From: MED-G17 sp963991985
GTDB lineage: Bacteria > Bacteroidota > Bacteroidia > NS11-12g > UBA9320
NCBI GenBank assembly: GCA_963991985.1
Contig: CAXDRX010000022.1
Location: 1-21,784, forward strand
Direction of reading: 5' to 3'
Length of the DNA: 21,784 bases
Position numbers and translations under genes: made by a program. Positions 1 to 7,395 of this stretch are shown piece by piece. Positions within the stretch are counted from its first letter, which is position 1. Every line of letters starts with the position of its first letter. Below the pieces are notes generated by a model that saw nothing but the letters and a program-made list of their open reading frames with translations, did not search any database and was not told the origin of the DNA.

Positions 1-98
1 GTTTTACCCCCCAATCGAGCAGCAGCAGAGGCAGCCTCACAACCGGCATGGCCCCCACCGACTACAATAATGTCAAACTTTGTTTTCACGTGGAACAC
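1..98 (-). CDS. mnmG: MnmG (GidA), N-terminus only
   Basis: First 32 codons of the FAD-binding subunit of the MnmE-MnmG complex, which adds carboxymethylaminomethyl groups to wobble uridine 34 of certain tRNAs. The visible part has the dinucleotide-binding fingerprint GGGHAGCEAA after a hydrophobic beta strand (FDIIVV), characteristic of MnmG; the rest lies beyond the left edge. I chose the GTG at 98 rather than the in-frame GTG at 89 because it gives the N-terminus MFHVK, which is common in MnmG proteins. It overlaps the end of ybeY by 13 bases, so translation is probably coupled. The start region coincides with a parS-like palindrome. Confidence 0.9.
   Translation of the reverse strand, partial: MFHVKTKFDIIVVGGGHAGCEAASAAARLGGK
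82..97 (-). other. parS-like ParB site at the mnmG start
   Basis: On the minus strand this reads TGTTCCACGTGAAAAC, centred on CACGTG. Compared with the bacterial parS consensus TGTTNCACGTGAAACA, 14 of 16 positions agree; the last two differ. Such sites at the start of gidA/mnmG are known in several phyla, where the element encodes the MFHVK/MFHVE N-terminus. A second, more symmetric site lies about 750 bases away. ParB binding is inferred; no parA or parB gene is visible here. Confidence 0.5.
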
Positions 99-448
99 GA
101 CATTAATTCATTTTCCAATAATCGCATTAAATTTTTTTGATTTTTTGTACGATCAGCAAATCCGAGTGTATGCAAATGTGCATGAATCAGCACCCTTTTT
201 TCTTCTAAGGCGTATTGTATATTCAGGGCTTGGGCATTCGATCGGACAACCTCGGGGCAGATGAAAACAACAATTTGTCGGGGCAGGTCTTCACTCATTA
301 CGCAGGTAATTACGTCGGTGAGGTAATCATGTTGCAACAGTTCTCTGTTTTTTTGGAGCATTTCATCAGGGCTCAAACGAACCACATGAAAGTTGTCTTG
401 GATGAGCCGGTCAGAAAGGCAAGTGCTGATATTTCCGTCTAGGGTCAT
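86..448 (-). CDS. ybeY: YbeY endoribonuclease / rRNA maturation factor, short form
   Basis: YbeY is a zinc-dependent RNase involved in 16S rRNA 3' end maturation and ribosome quality control. Family features seen in the 120 residues: LQHDYLTDVIT (residues 38-48) matching the conserved HD..TDVITF block, and the metal site HAHLHTLGFAD with His89, His93 and Asp99, the Asp being usual in Bacteroidota (GYKDK-type) in place of the third His. The C-terminal helix with LENEL also fits. The protein is short: the usual N-terminal strand-helix region is largely missing, and the G-D/E-I strand motif reads RQIVV. The ATG overlaps the upstream stop as TAATG, implying translational coupling. The frame stays open upstream to 598, but that part lies over the neighbouring gene and looks like a shadow. 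Confidence 0.82.
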   Translation of the reverse strand: MTLDGNISTCLSDRLIQDNFHVVRLSPDEMLQKNRELLQHDYLTDVITCVMSEDLPRQIVVFICPEVVRSNAQALNIQYALEEKRVLIHAHLHTLGFADRTKNQKNLMRLLENELMSCST

Positions 449-2076
449 TAGTGAAGAATGTAAAGAGAAGCTTGTTGGGTTTTCTTTTTTTGACGCTTGT
501 TGACCAAAAACAAGATCATTTGATAGACTCCGGTGGGAAAGTCCCGGGCGGAGAATTGGGGTTCGGACAGCGGAAAGGAGGCAACGCGATTGCCCCATCG
601 GTTGTAAATATGGCCAGTGCTTTCTTGTAAATTCATATTGGGGCCATAAAACACCAATTGGTGGTTGTTGCTTGCTGGGTTCAAGCTGTTGGGAAAAAAA
701 AGAGCAAAGGGTTCGTTTGGAACGACCGTATTGGAAAAACTGGAAAACCCATTGAAGCTTTGTTGGATCCGATAAGCCAGGCCACTTTTTTCATTCGAGA
801 TCTGGAAACCCTGATTTGAAGTGCCGAGAAAGTTCCACGTGGAACCTTCTTTGACGAGCACATGACTTTGGTCGATTTGGGGCCAACCTTGGTAATTGTT
901 CCAACTTAACGTTTTGTTTTCTGCTACCAGGACAATGTTTTGATGAATCTTTGAGATGCCTACAATTTCGTCGCAGGTGTTGTAGGTGGCCAATTGGATT
1001 TTGTTTTGGACCAATCCAAGATCGGTTTTGTTCAAAAAAACAAGGCTGTCTGTTTGGATTTGATTGCCGCTGATTGTTGATTCTCCGTTGAGGCGAAGGG
1101 ACCAATAAGATTGGTTCTTGAGGGACAGGGGTGCTAGTTCAACCAATAATGAGTCGTTGCTAACCGTGCTGACCCGAAGGATTTTTGGGTATTGAATCTT
1201 GCGAAGATTCTGGGTTGTTAAGCGGAGAGTATTGGAGCTGCTGCTCATTGCCCCACCGGATCGGTAAGAGCGCAACAAAACTCGTATCGTCTTGCCCCGA
1301 GGAAAATTTTCGAGCAGATGATCCGTTTCTTGTTCGCCCAAAACTGCATACAAGTAAAATTGTCCACCCCCCGAATCAATGAGTATTTCTTGCCTTTGAA
1401 CGGCCCATCCCCTGTATGTTGTCCAAGTGAGCTGTATGTTCTCTCCACAGCCTTGGATGGACGCCGACAATTTTGCTGCTCGATGTGGCATGGAAATTGG
1501 CGCAAAAAGGGAGCAAGAGTCATAAGGCGCAAGGCCTATGAAAGAAAATTGATGGGCATCAAGATAGGCGTAGGTATAAAGACTGTTGAAAATAGAGTCG
1601 TTGATTCCTCCTTGGTTTTTGTACAATCGGTAACCATAGGTGTCTTTGTCTTTGCTTTTTTGCCAACCCACGAGCAATCGACCACTCGTGTCTATGCTCA
1701 CGGAGTCGATTGGCATGGCTGCGGGTCTCTGTAGGTCCATCTTTAGGGTGTCGGAAACAAAAAAGTTGGATCCTGAACAATCACTGTAGGTTTTGATGAA
1801 AAAAATCCAATCCGGATCGAAGTCAGGAATTTTAAAACTGCTTGTTTCAATATCGTTGGAATAAACCTCATCCAAAAGAATGGGCAAACTGGTTGGTTTT
1901 TTTCCCCATATTTCATTTTTTTTAAAGGCATTGCAGTTGTCTTGGTTTTTTTTCCAAAGCAAAGAGACGGAAGAGTCTGCAGTGTTTAGGCAGACCTTCA
2001 TTAATTTGACGGGCCCGTTTATTCCCAATAAAAGTTTTGCTTGTAGCAAAAAGGTGATGAAAACAAGTTGTCTCAA
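448..2076 (-). CDS. Secreted protein with gliding-motility/T9SS type B-like C-terminal domain
   Basis: 542 residues with a short hydrophobic N-terminal segment (VFITFLLQAKLLLGI) that could be a signal peptide. The middle is a series of beta-rich, fibronectin-III-like stretches; LTWTTYRGW and LSWNNYQGW recur as similar strand motifs. The last 90 residues resemble the gliding motility-associated (CHU_C, type B T9SS sorting) domain: FFPNSLNP at 460-467 where the family usually has PNAFTPNGDG, IYNRWGNRV at 490-498, and FPTGVY before the final strands. The protein is therefore probably exported through the outer membrane by type IX secretion; its function is unknown. The calcium-type loop NGDGxND is lost, so the tail is divergent. 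The start is TTG preceded by AAAAGAGAA; no in-frame ATG precedes it. The gene runs directly into ybeY. Confidence 0.72.
   Translation of the reverse strand: MRQLVFITFLLQAKLLLGINGPVKLMKVCLNTADSSVSLLWKKNQDNCNAFKKNEIWGKKPTSLPILLDEVYSNDIETSSFKIPDFDPDWIFFIKTYSDCSGSNFFVSDTLKMDLQRPAAMPIDSVSIDTSGRLLVGWQKSKDKDTYGYRLYKNQGGINDSIFNSLYTYAYLDAHQFSFIGLAPYDSCSLFAPISMPHRAAKLSASIQGCGENIQLTWTTYRGWAVQRQEILIDSGGGQFYLYAVLGEQETDHLLENFPRGKTIRVLLRSYRSGGAMSSSSNTLRLTTQNLRKIQYPKILRVSTVSNDSLLVELAPLSLKNQSYWSLRLNGESTISGNQIQTDSLVFLNKTDLGLVQNKIQLATYNTCDEIVGISKIHQNIVLVAENKTLSWNNYQGWPQIDQSHVLVKEGSTWNFLGTSNQGFQISNEKSGLAYRIQQSFNGFSSFSNTVVPNEPFALFFPNSLNPASNNHQLVFYGPNMNLQESTGHIYNRWGNRVASFPLSEPQFSARDFPTGVYQMILFLVNKRQKKKTQQASLYILH
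831..846. other. Palindromic parS-like site inside the T9SS-type gene
   Basis: Positions 832-845 read GTTCCACGTGGAAC, a perfect 14-base palindrome and the core of TGTTCCACGTGGAACA. It lies within codons for the residues GSTWN (about residues 410-414) of the surrounding gene. Perfect symmetry and closeness to the mnmG-start site argue for a protein-binding element, probably ParB. Chance occurrence is possible, since only one strand is constrained by coding. Confidence 0.5.
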
Positions 2077-2120
2077 TTCTCTTTTAACGAATTTCGAATG
2101 ATTATTGTTGCAAAATAAGT

Positions 2121-2876
2121 TTGAAAAAGCGGAAAGAATCGAAACAACAAGAAAGCATTCAATCTTTTAGGCTGAACCAGTGGATTGCCAAAAGCGGTTT
2201 GTGTTCAAGAAGAAAGGCCGATGAATTGATTCAAAAAGGATTGGTCAAAGTAAATGGAAAACAAGTGTTGGATATGGGCATCCGTGTTGTGCCAAAAGAC
2301 AAAGTAAGTGTGGAGGGAAAAACCATAGTTCCCCTTCAAGAGAAAGTGTACATCGTGATGAACAAACCCAAAAACACCATCACCTCCGTGCGCGATGAAA
2401 AAGGGAGACAAACCGTGATGGAATTGTTGGCTAAAGCAATAGAAATCAAGGGTTTATATCCAGTAGGGCGCTTGGACAGAAACACTTCCGGCGTGCTCTT
2501 GATTACCAATGATGGAGAGATAACAAACAAGTTGATTCACCCCTCATTCAAGGTAAAAAAGGTTTATAAAGTAACTTTAAACAAACCAATAGAAAATCTT
2601 GATTTTGAGAGTATTACAAAAGGGGTAATGCTGGATGATGGGGAATTTTCTTTTGACAAGGCAGCAATAATCAATGAGCACAAAACAATCTTGGGTGTAG
2701 AGCTGCATAGCGGAAAAAACAGAATTGTTCGAAGAACTTTTGAAGCTTTGGGGTATTCCGTAAAACAACTCGACCGAGTATATTTTGCGGGACTGGATAA
2801 AAAAAGACTTAGACCGGGCCAGTACAGAAATTTACGAAAAAAGGAGATATTAGCGCTTAAGACCTTAAAAAAATGA
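2121..2876 (+). CDS. RsuA/RluB-family 23S/16S rRNA pseudouridine synthase
   Basis: 251 residues. An S4 RNA-binding domain occupies about residues 16-62 (LNQWIAKSGLCSRRKADELI), followed by the pseudouridine synthase domain with the catalytic loop GRLDRNTSG, Asp119 being the nucleophile. LHSGKNRIVRRTFEALGY near residues 196-213 is the second conserved RsuA/RluB block (normally EGKNRQVRRM). It isomerises a uridine in rRNA; RluB is likely, but RluE/RluF/RsuA cannot be excluded. The start is TTG at 2121, because no ATG precedes the S4 domain in frame. That TTG sits in TAAGTTTG, which also matches the Bacteroidota -7 box, so either the start is further downstream or the match is accidental. It overlaps the next gene as ATGA. 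Confidence 0.88.
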   Translation: MKKRKESKQQESIQSFRLNQWIAKSGLCSRRKADELIQKGLVKVNGKQVLDMGIRVVPKDKVSVEGKTIVPLQEKVYIVMNKPKNTITSVRDEKGRQTVMELLAKAIEIKGLYPVGRLDRNTSGVLLITNDGEITNKLIHPSFKVKKVYKVTLNKPIENLDFESITKGVMLDDGEFSFDKAAIINEHKTILGVELHSGKNRIVRRTFEALGYSVKQLDRVYFAGLDKKRLRPGQYRNLRKKEILALKTLKK

Positions 2877-3748
2877 AAAACCAGATTGTTATTTTATCAC
2901 TTTTTCTATTGCTCTTGGCTTGCTCGGAAACCCCTCCACCGATAGATTATGGCCGAAATGTGCTTGATTTGGTTGATACATCTTATGTGTTAAAACCTTC
3001 CAATAGGTCGGCGCCCCAAGAAAAAGGAGTCATTATAGAGGAATTTTCAGGAGTAAAGTGCGTCAATTGTCCTGCGGCCCATCAAGAAGCCAAAAGAATT
3101 GTAAGCGGACAACCCAAAGGGCGAGTTTTTGTTGTGACTATGCACCCGTTGTCTATTGCAAACCAAACTTCTCCTTTTGAAGGGGAAGAGCACTTGAGTA
3201 ACGAGTTTTCAGAGAATATAATGAACAATATCCTAGGAAAGCCGGATGGAATACCTGCAGGCTCAGTGGATCGATATGTTTTTGATGGCCAGACCAAAAG
3301 AATAACTTTGGGTTTTTCTAGTTGGGACCAATTTGTCAAAGAAAGATTGGCTATTTCAACCCCAGTAAATATTGTATCGAAATACAATGTAGATACATCA
3401 AGCTGTAAAATTACGTTGAGCAACGAATTTGAGTTTACCCAAGAATTGCAAGAAAAATTATTCTTTACGGTCTATCTGCTAGAGAACAATATCATCCAAA
3501 AGCAAAAAAACAATAGTGAAACAATCGACAATTACCAACACAATCATGTGCTTCGCAAAACACTAACTTTTTTTAGCGGTGATGAACTTTTTGATTCACC
3601 AGAACAAGGGCGATTTATACAAAAAGAGTTCGTGGTTGAATATTCCAAAGGGTGGAAGGATCAAGACTTTGAAATTTTGGTTTCTGTACACAAAAAAAGA
3701 GGAAACGATTGGGAAGTTTTGCATGTTGTAGAATCAACCCTTGAGTAA
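2873..3748 (+). CDS. Omp28-like lipoprotein with CxxC motif
   Basis: 291 residues with a classical lipoprotein signal: a charged start, hydrophobic stretch and lipobox LLAC with Cys17. After a proline-rich linker comes EEFSGVKCVNCPAAH (CVNC at 63-66), the hallmark of the Bacteroidota Omp28-related outer-membrane family, whose N-terminal part has a thioredoxin-like fold. The second half is beta-rich and may bind a partner. The role is unknown; a periplasmic or outer-membrane thiol function is inference. The ATG overlaps the TGA of the pseudouridine synthase gene (ATGA), and its own end overlaps the recombinase start by 8 bases, so the three are probably one transcript. Confidence 0.85.
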   Translation: MKNQIVILSLFLLLLACSETPPPIDYGRNVLDLVDTSYVLKPSNRSAPQEKGVIIEEFSGVKCVNCPAAHQEAKRIVSGQPKGRVFVVTMHPLSIANQTSPFEGEEHLSNEFSENIMNNILGKPDGIPAGSVDRYVFDGQTKRITLGFSSWDQFVKERLAISTPVNIVSKYNVDTSSCKITLSNEFEFTQELQEKLFFTVYLLENNIIQKQKNNSETIDNYQHNHVLRKTLTFFSGDELFDSPEQGRFIQKEFVVEYSKGWKDQDFEILVSVHKKRGNDWEVLHVVESTLE

Positions 3749-4658
3749 ACCAATAGACGAAAATTTTAGTGCCTATCTAGAACACCTCAATTATGAGGTA
3801 GGGCTTTCTTCTCACACTGCGGTTGCTTATCGAAATGACGTAGAAAAGTTTTATCAATTTCTCTACGAAATGTCCAAAAATATTGAAGAAGTAGACATTC
3901 AAACCGTGCAAGAGTTTGTGGTTTATTTGTCGAGTTTGTGCATAGGTTCTCGTTCCATCAATCGTATTTTGTCAGGGGTGATAAGTTACTTAAGGTTTCT
4001 GGCAGAAACCAAGGTGTTGCCAATTATTTCATTTGATTTATTGGATAGGCCTAAAATGGAAAAAAGACTTCCTGAGTCTTTAGGTCCTGAAGAAATAAGG
4101 AAAATTATTCTAGCTGTGGACCTTAGCAAACCTTTTGGCCATAGGGATCAAAGCATTTTGAATACTTTGTACAATACAGGCATCAGAATTTCCGAATTAA
4201 CGAATCTAAAATCAGATGATATGTACAAAAGCGAAGGTTTGCTGAGGGTGTTGGGAAAAGGCAACAAACAAAGGTTGGTTCCGATTAGCAAAGAGGTTAT
4301 CGATTCAATTGATTTTCAGATTGATGTGAGAAAAAAATTAAAGCACAAATTCAATAAAAAATTAAACCCATTGTTCGCCAACAAATTTGGTAACCCATTG
4401 AGTCGAAACTATATATTTATGCTTATCAAGAGCTTAGCGATTGCTGCTGGTGTAAAGAAAAAAGTGAGTCCTCATACCTTTAGACACTCATTTGCAACAG
4501 CACTTTTAGAGGGGGGTGCAGATCTACGATCCATTCAAAGTATGCTGGGCCACGCCTCGATAACGACGACAGAAATGTATTTACATACGGATACTCAACA
4601 TCTACGGAAGGTGATGGAAAACTGTTTCCCTACGCCATTATTCAATGAAGGCCAGTGA
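3741..4658 (+). CDS. xerD: XerC/XerD-family tyrosine recombinase
   Basis: 305 residues, normal for Xer. A SAM-like N-terminal core-binding domain (about 1-100) precedes the catalytic domain. All catalytic residues are present: Arg149 in TGIRISEL, Lys173 in GKGNKQRLVP, His245 and Arg248 in HTFRHSFA, His271 in MLGHASITTT, and nucleophile Tyr280. Xer proteins resolve chromosome dimers at dif near the terminus. The complete catalytic set and the housekeeping neighbours favour XerD over a mobile-element integrase; XerC cannot be excluded. The start is TTG at 3741, which overlaps the preceding stop by 8 bases and gives the expected N-terminus. The 3' end overlaps the convergent psd gene by 21 bases. 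Confidence 0.9.
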   Translation: MSKPIDENFSAYLEHLNYEVGLSSHTAVAYRNDVEKFYQFLYEMSKNIEEVDIQTVQEFVVYLSSLCIGSRSINRILSGVISYLRFLAETKVLPIISFDLLDRPKMEKRLPESLGPEEIRKIILAVDLSKPFGHRDQSILNTLYNTGIRISELTNLKSDDMYKSEGLLRVLGKGNKQRLVPISKEVIDSIDFQIDVRKKLKHKFNKKLNPLFANKFGNPLSRNYIFMLIKSLAIAAGVKKKVSPHTFRHSFATALLEGGADLRSIQSMLGHASITTTEMYLHTDTQHLRKVMENCFPTPLFNEGQ

Positions 4659-5294
4659 GTCAATACCGCCTTTTACTTTTTGACCAAGGCAGCAACTTAC
4701 CTTGCAGGAAGTAGGTAAAAAAACATCCAGGCGGCTACCAAACAATATAAACCCCATCTCTTTGCTTTGGGTTACTTCATCACCAGGCTTGCAATAAGTT
4801 CGAATTCTTTTGGCCATTGCCCCAGCAATTTGTTTGAATTCTAGGTGGACGTTATCATTCCGAACCCCAATCAAACAATGCTCATTCAGGGTGCTACTTT
4901 TGGGCCGAAAAGCAGGCAGAAATTTGCCTTTTTTGTGAATCACTTTGGTTATTCGTCCACTGATAGGCATTCTGTTGATGTGCACATTGTGAAGGTGCAT
5001 GAATACGGAAACCTGAATGGCTTTGGCTCCTTCTCCAAAATTGGGGTAGTCTACAGTATCAACAACCACAATTTTGCCATCGCAAGGACTTATAATTTTA
5101 GCGTCATCAGTATTGAGCTGGCGCCAAGGGACCCTGAAAAATGAAAGAAAGAAAACCAAGCCCACAAAAAACACAAATGAAATAAGAAAAAAAAGCAATG
5201 AAATTCCTTGTGAGGGCAGGATCAACAAAGAAAGGATTGCATACGACAAACATGTGAATGCTAAAAACTTATAACCTTCTTTGTGTATGTACAC
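4638..5294 (-). CDS. psd: Phosphatidylserine decarboxylase, short (type II-like) form
   Basis: 218 residues. Makes phosphatidylethanolamine from phosphatidylserine at the inner membrane. Two hydrophobic segments lie near the N-terminus (about 9-26 and 31-53). Conserved blocks follow: SPCDGKI (69-75), VFMHLHNVHINRMPISG (97-113), and IAGAMAKRI (156-164). The self-cleavage site is in FGSRLD, where Gly186-Ser187 would be cut to give the alpha chain with its pyruvoyl group. The start is GTG at 5294, one base after the gdhA stop, so it is probably cotranscribed and coupled with gdhA. CysCys near the C-terminus (201-202) replaces residues usually occupied by other amino acids. Confidence 0.9.
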   Translation of the reverse strand: MYIHKEGYKFLAFTCLSYAILSLLILPSQGISLLFFLISFVFFVGLVFFLSFFRVPWRQLNTDDAKIISPCDGKIVVVDTVDYPNFGEGAKAIQVSVFMHLHNVHINRMPISGRITKVIHKKGKFLPAFRPKSSTLNEHCLIGVRNDNVHLEFKQIAGAMAKRIRTYCKPGDEVTQSKEMGFILFGSRLDVFLPTSCKVSCCLGQKVKGGIDSLAFIE

Positions 5295-5295
5295 T

Positions 5296-6573
5296 TTAAA
5301 AAATACCCCTTAACTTTTTGGTTTGCGCAACTTTATCTATTGCCAAAATATAAGCTGCAGTGCGCAGGGAAACATCATAGCGTTTGGAAACTTGCCAAAC
5401 CTGTTCAAAGGCCTGTTTCATAATTCTGTCGGCTCTTCTATTCACACGTTCTTCTGTCCAGAAATAACCAATTTGGTTTTGAACCCATTCGAAATAGCTG
5501 ACCGTTACACCCCCGGCATTGGCCAAAATATCAGGAACGACAATTACGCCATTTTTTGTCAAAATATCATCTGCTTTGTGCGCAGTTGGTCCATTGGCCC
5601 CCTCTACGATTAATCTTGCCTTGATGTCATGCGCATTGGCTTCGGTAATTTGGTCTTCCAAGGCAGCGGGAATCAAAATATCGGTGTCCAAAGTCAAAAG
5701 TTCGTCATTGCTTATTTTGTCTGCTTTTAAACCCTCTAGCGTACCATTGTTTCGCTTGACAAATTCAATGATTTCAGGAATATCAAAACCATTTTTGTTG
5801 TAATATCCCCCAGAAATATCGCTAATGGCAACAATTTTTACACCCTGTTGGCCAATGAGTTTTGCGGAAATAGAACCGACATTTCCAAAACCTTGAACAG
5901 CACATGTAGAAGAGGTAGGATTGATTTTTAGTTTGCCCATCGCAGTTCGAGTGCTTACCATTACCCCTCTTCCTGTAGCTTCGAAACGACCTTCAGAACC
6001 TCCCAAAACTTTTGGTTTTCCGGTAACAACCCCTGGAGTTGATTGGCCTTTTATTTTGGAATACTCATCCATGATCCACGCCATCACTTGAGCGTTTGTT
6101 CCCATATCAGGAGCTGGAATATCCTTGTCCGGACCAAAAACGTCTTGCATGGCATTTGTGTAAGCTCGGGTGAGTCTTTCCAATTCCCCAGCACTCATCT
6201 CCCTTGGATTGCACTTTATGCCCCCTTTTGCACCACCGTATGGGATTCCAACTACTGCACATTTCCATGTCATCCAAGCGGCAAGCGCTTTTACTTCTTG
6301 GCTGTTCACCAAATGCGAATAGCGAATTCCTCCCTTGGAAGGACCCAACAATGCAGAATGAACCACACGAAAAGCTTGGAAAACTTTGATACTTCCGTCA
6401 TCCATCGTAATGGTAAGATTGGCTTCATGAGATTTCTCTGGAAATTTCAGCGCATTGTAAATACCAGAATCGAGACCCAAAATTTCTGCGGCCTCATCAA
6501 ATCTTTCCATCATTGACTCTAAGGGGTTTAGAGCATCTTTGATGGGTGCTGGCTCTTTATATCTCGAACGCAT
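5296..6573 (-). CDS. gdhA: Glu/Leu/Phe/Val-type glutamate dehydrogenase
   Basis: 425 residues, the size of hexameric bacterial and archaeal GDHs. Interconverts glutamate with 2-oxoglutarate and ammonia. GPSKGGIR (77-84) and PYGGAKGGI (111-119) hold the substrate lysines, with Lys116 catalytic, and PAPDMGTN (153-160) holds the catalytic Asp156. The Rossmann fingerprint is GFGNVG (228-233), followed by ISDISGG; the acidic residue after the second strand suggests NAD use, but this is uncertain. An exact -7 box (TACATTTG) lies just upstream of the ATG, so the gene probably has its own promoter. It sits between cdsA and psd, two lipid genes often found together in Bacteroidota. Confidence 0.92.
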   Translation of the reverse strand: MRSRYKEPAPIKDALNPLESMMERFDEAAEILGLDSGIYNALKFPEKSHEANLTITMDDGSIKVFQAFRVVHSALLGPSKGGIRYSHLVNSQEVKALAAWMTWKCAVVGIPYGGAKGGIKCNPREMSAGELERLTRAYTNAMQDVFGPDKDIPAPDMGTNAQVMAWIMDEYSKIKGQSTPGVVTGKPKVLGGSEGRFEATGRGVMVSTRTAMGKLKINPTSSTCAVQGFGNVGSISAKLIGQQGVKIVAISDISGGYYNKNGFDIPEIIEFVKRNNGTLEGLKADKISNDELLTLDTDILIPAALEDQITEANAHDIKARLIVEGANGPTAHKADDILTKNGVIVVPDILANAGGVTVSYFEWVQNQIGYFWTEERVNRRADRIMKQAFEQVWQVSKRYDVSLRTAAYILAIDKVAQTKKLRGIF

Positions 6574-6589
6574 AGCAAAATATTTGCGA

Positions 6590-6597
6590 CAAATGTA
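6590..6597 (-). promoter_or_regulatory. Predicted -7 box of the gdhA promoter
   Basis: Minus strand reads TACATTTG, an exact match to the Bacteroidota -7 consensus TAnnTTTG, 16 bases upstream of the gdhA ATG. No clear -33 TTTG was found at the expected distance. The short implied leader is typical of these bacteria. Confidence 0.45.
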
Positions 6598-6648
6598 ATT
6601 CTAAATTTGTCATTGTTTTTTTACGAAAATTAATTGTAATCAATCAAA

Positions 6649-7395
6649 TTAGTTGTTCCAGAAATAGTTGATGAAATAATAGACCATGTAAGTTATCGTA
6701 AATGAGTCGAAACGATCCATCAAACCACCGTGTCCTGGCATTATCATACCACTGTCTTTTAAACCAGATCGACGTTTCAGAAAAGAAATGTAGAGATCAC
6801 CAATACTTGCACCCAGGGCCACGACAACAGGAACCCATAAAGGCTCCTTCAAAAAAATGCTACATGATCCCAAAAAGACAAGCCCTGACAGGTAGCCTTC
6901 TATACTTTTTTGGGGCGAAAGTTTTTTGAATGGTCTTGTTTTGCCAAAAAAATAACCACCCAAGTAAGAGAAAACATCAAAGCCCCAAATAAGCAAAAAC
7001 AACAAGAAGCTGTTTTGCTTTTTCTCGAGAAGCTTTATTTCTGAAAGAAGAAAAAAAAACGGAGTTAGAAAATACAAAAGAAGCAGCCAAAACCGGGTGT
7101 TTTTCATCCATAAATTGGCAAGAAAGGATAGCAAAAAAAGGAAGGCAAAAACAAGCAAAACCCATGGCTTGTTTTTCCAGGAAGTGTTCAAAAAGGAAAA
7201 AAAAAGCGGCAAAAAGACGAGCAAAGTCAAAAGACGACCTTTTGGAGATATTTTGGGTAAAGAAAAAGAGCCTGCTTCCCAAAGAATCGCAGAAATGAAT
7301 AGGCCAAAAATGAGATAACTGTGCCCACCTGGATATACCAAAGACCACCAGCAAAGGAAAATAAAAATGATTCCGCTAATCGCTCGAGTTTTCAT
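6649..7395 (-). CDS. cdsA: Phosphatidate cytidylyltransferase (CDP-diacylglycerol synthase)
   Basis: 248 residues and highly hydrophobic, with about six or seven membrane segments. It makes CDP-diacylglycerol from CTP and phosphatidate, the branch point for PE and PG. The CdsA signature is complete at 204-228: S-x-x-K-R, then K-D, then PGHGGLMDR. SPQKSIEG (160-167) and WGFDVFSYLGG (137-147) are also family blocks. The ATG overlaps the end of the CPBP protease gene by 20 bases, implying one transcript. With psd two genes on, it supplies the phosphatidylethanolamine pathway. Confidence 0.93.
   Translation of the reverse strand: MKTRAISGIIFIFLCWWSLVYPGGHSYLIFGLFISAILWEAGSFSLPKISPKGRLLTLLVFLPLFFSFLNTSWKNKPWVLLVFAFLFLLSFLANLWMKNTRFWLLLLYFLTPFFFLLSEIKLLEKKQNSFLLFLLIWGFDVFSYLGGYFFGKTRPFKKLSPQKSIEGYLSGLVFLGSCSIFLKEPLWVPVVVALGASIGDLYISFLKRRSGLKDSGMIMPGHGGLMDRFDSFTITYMVYYFINYFWNN

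Noticed and set aside
449..598. 50-codon upstream extension of the ybeY frame
   Set aside because: It overlaps the end of the T9SS-type gene in another frame, lacks YbeY-like sequence, and the TAATG junction gives a better start.
2116..2123. TAAGTTTG as a -7 box for the pseudouridine synthase
   Set aside because: It includes the TTG that is the best start codon, so it cannot be a promoter for that start; the match may be accidental.
3741..4658. Xer-type recombinase as a mobile-element integrase
   Set aside because: No attachment repeats, tRNA gene or phage genes nearby; it overlaps a housekeeping cluster and has Xer length.
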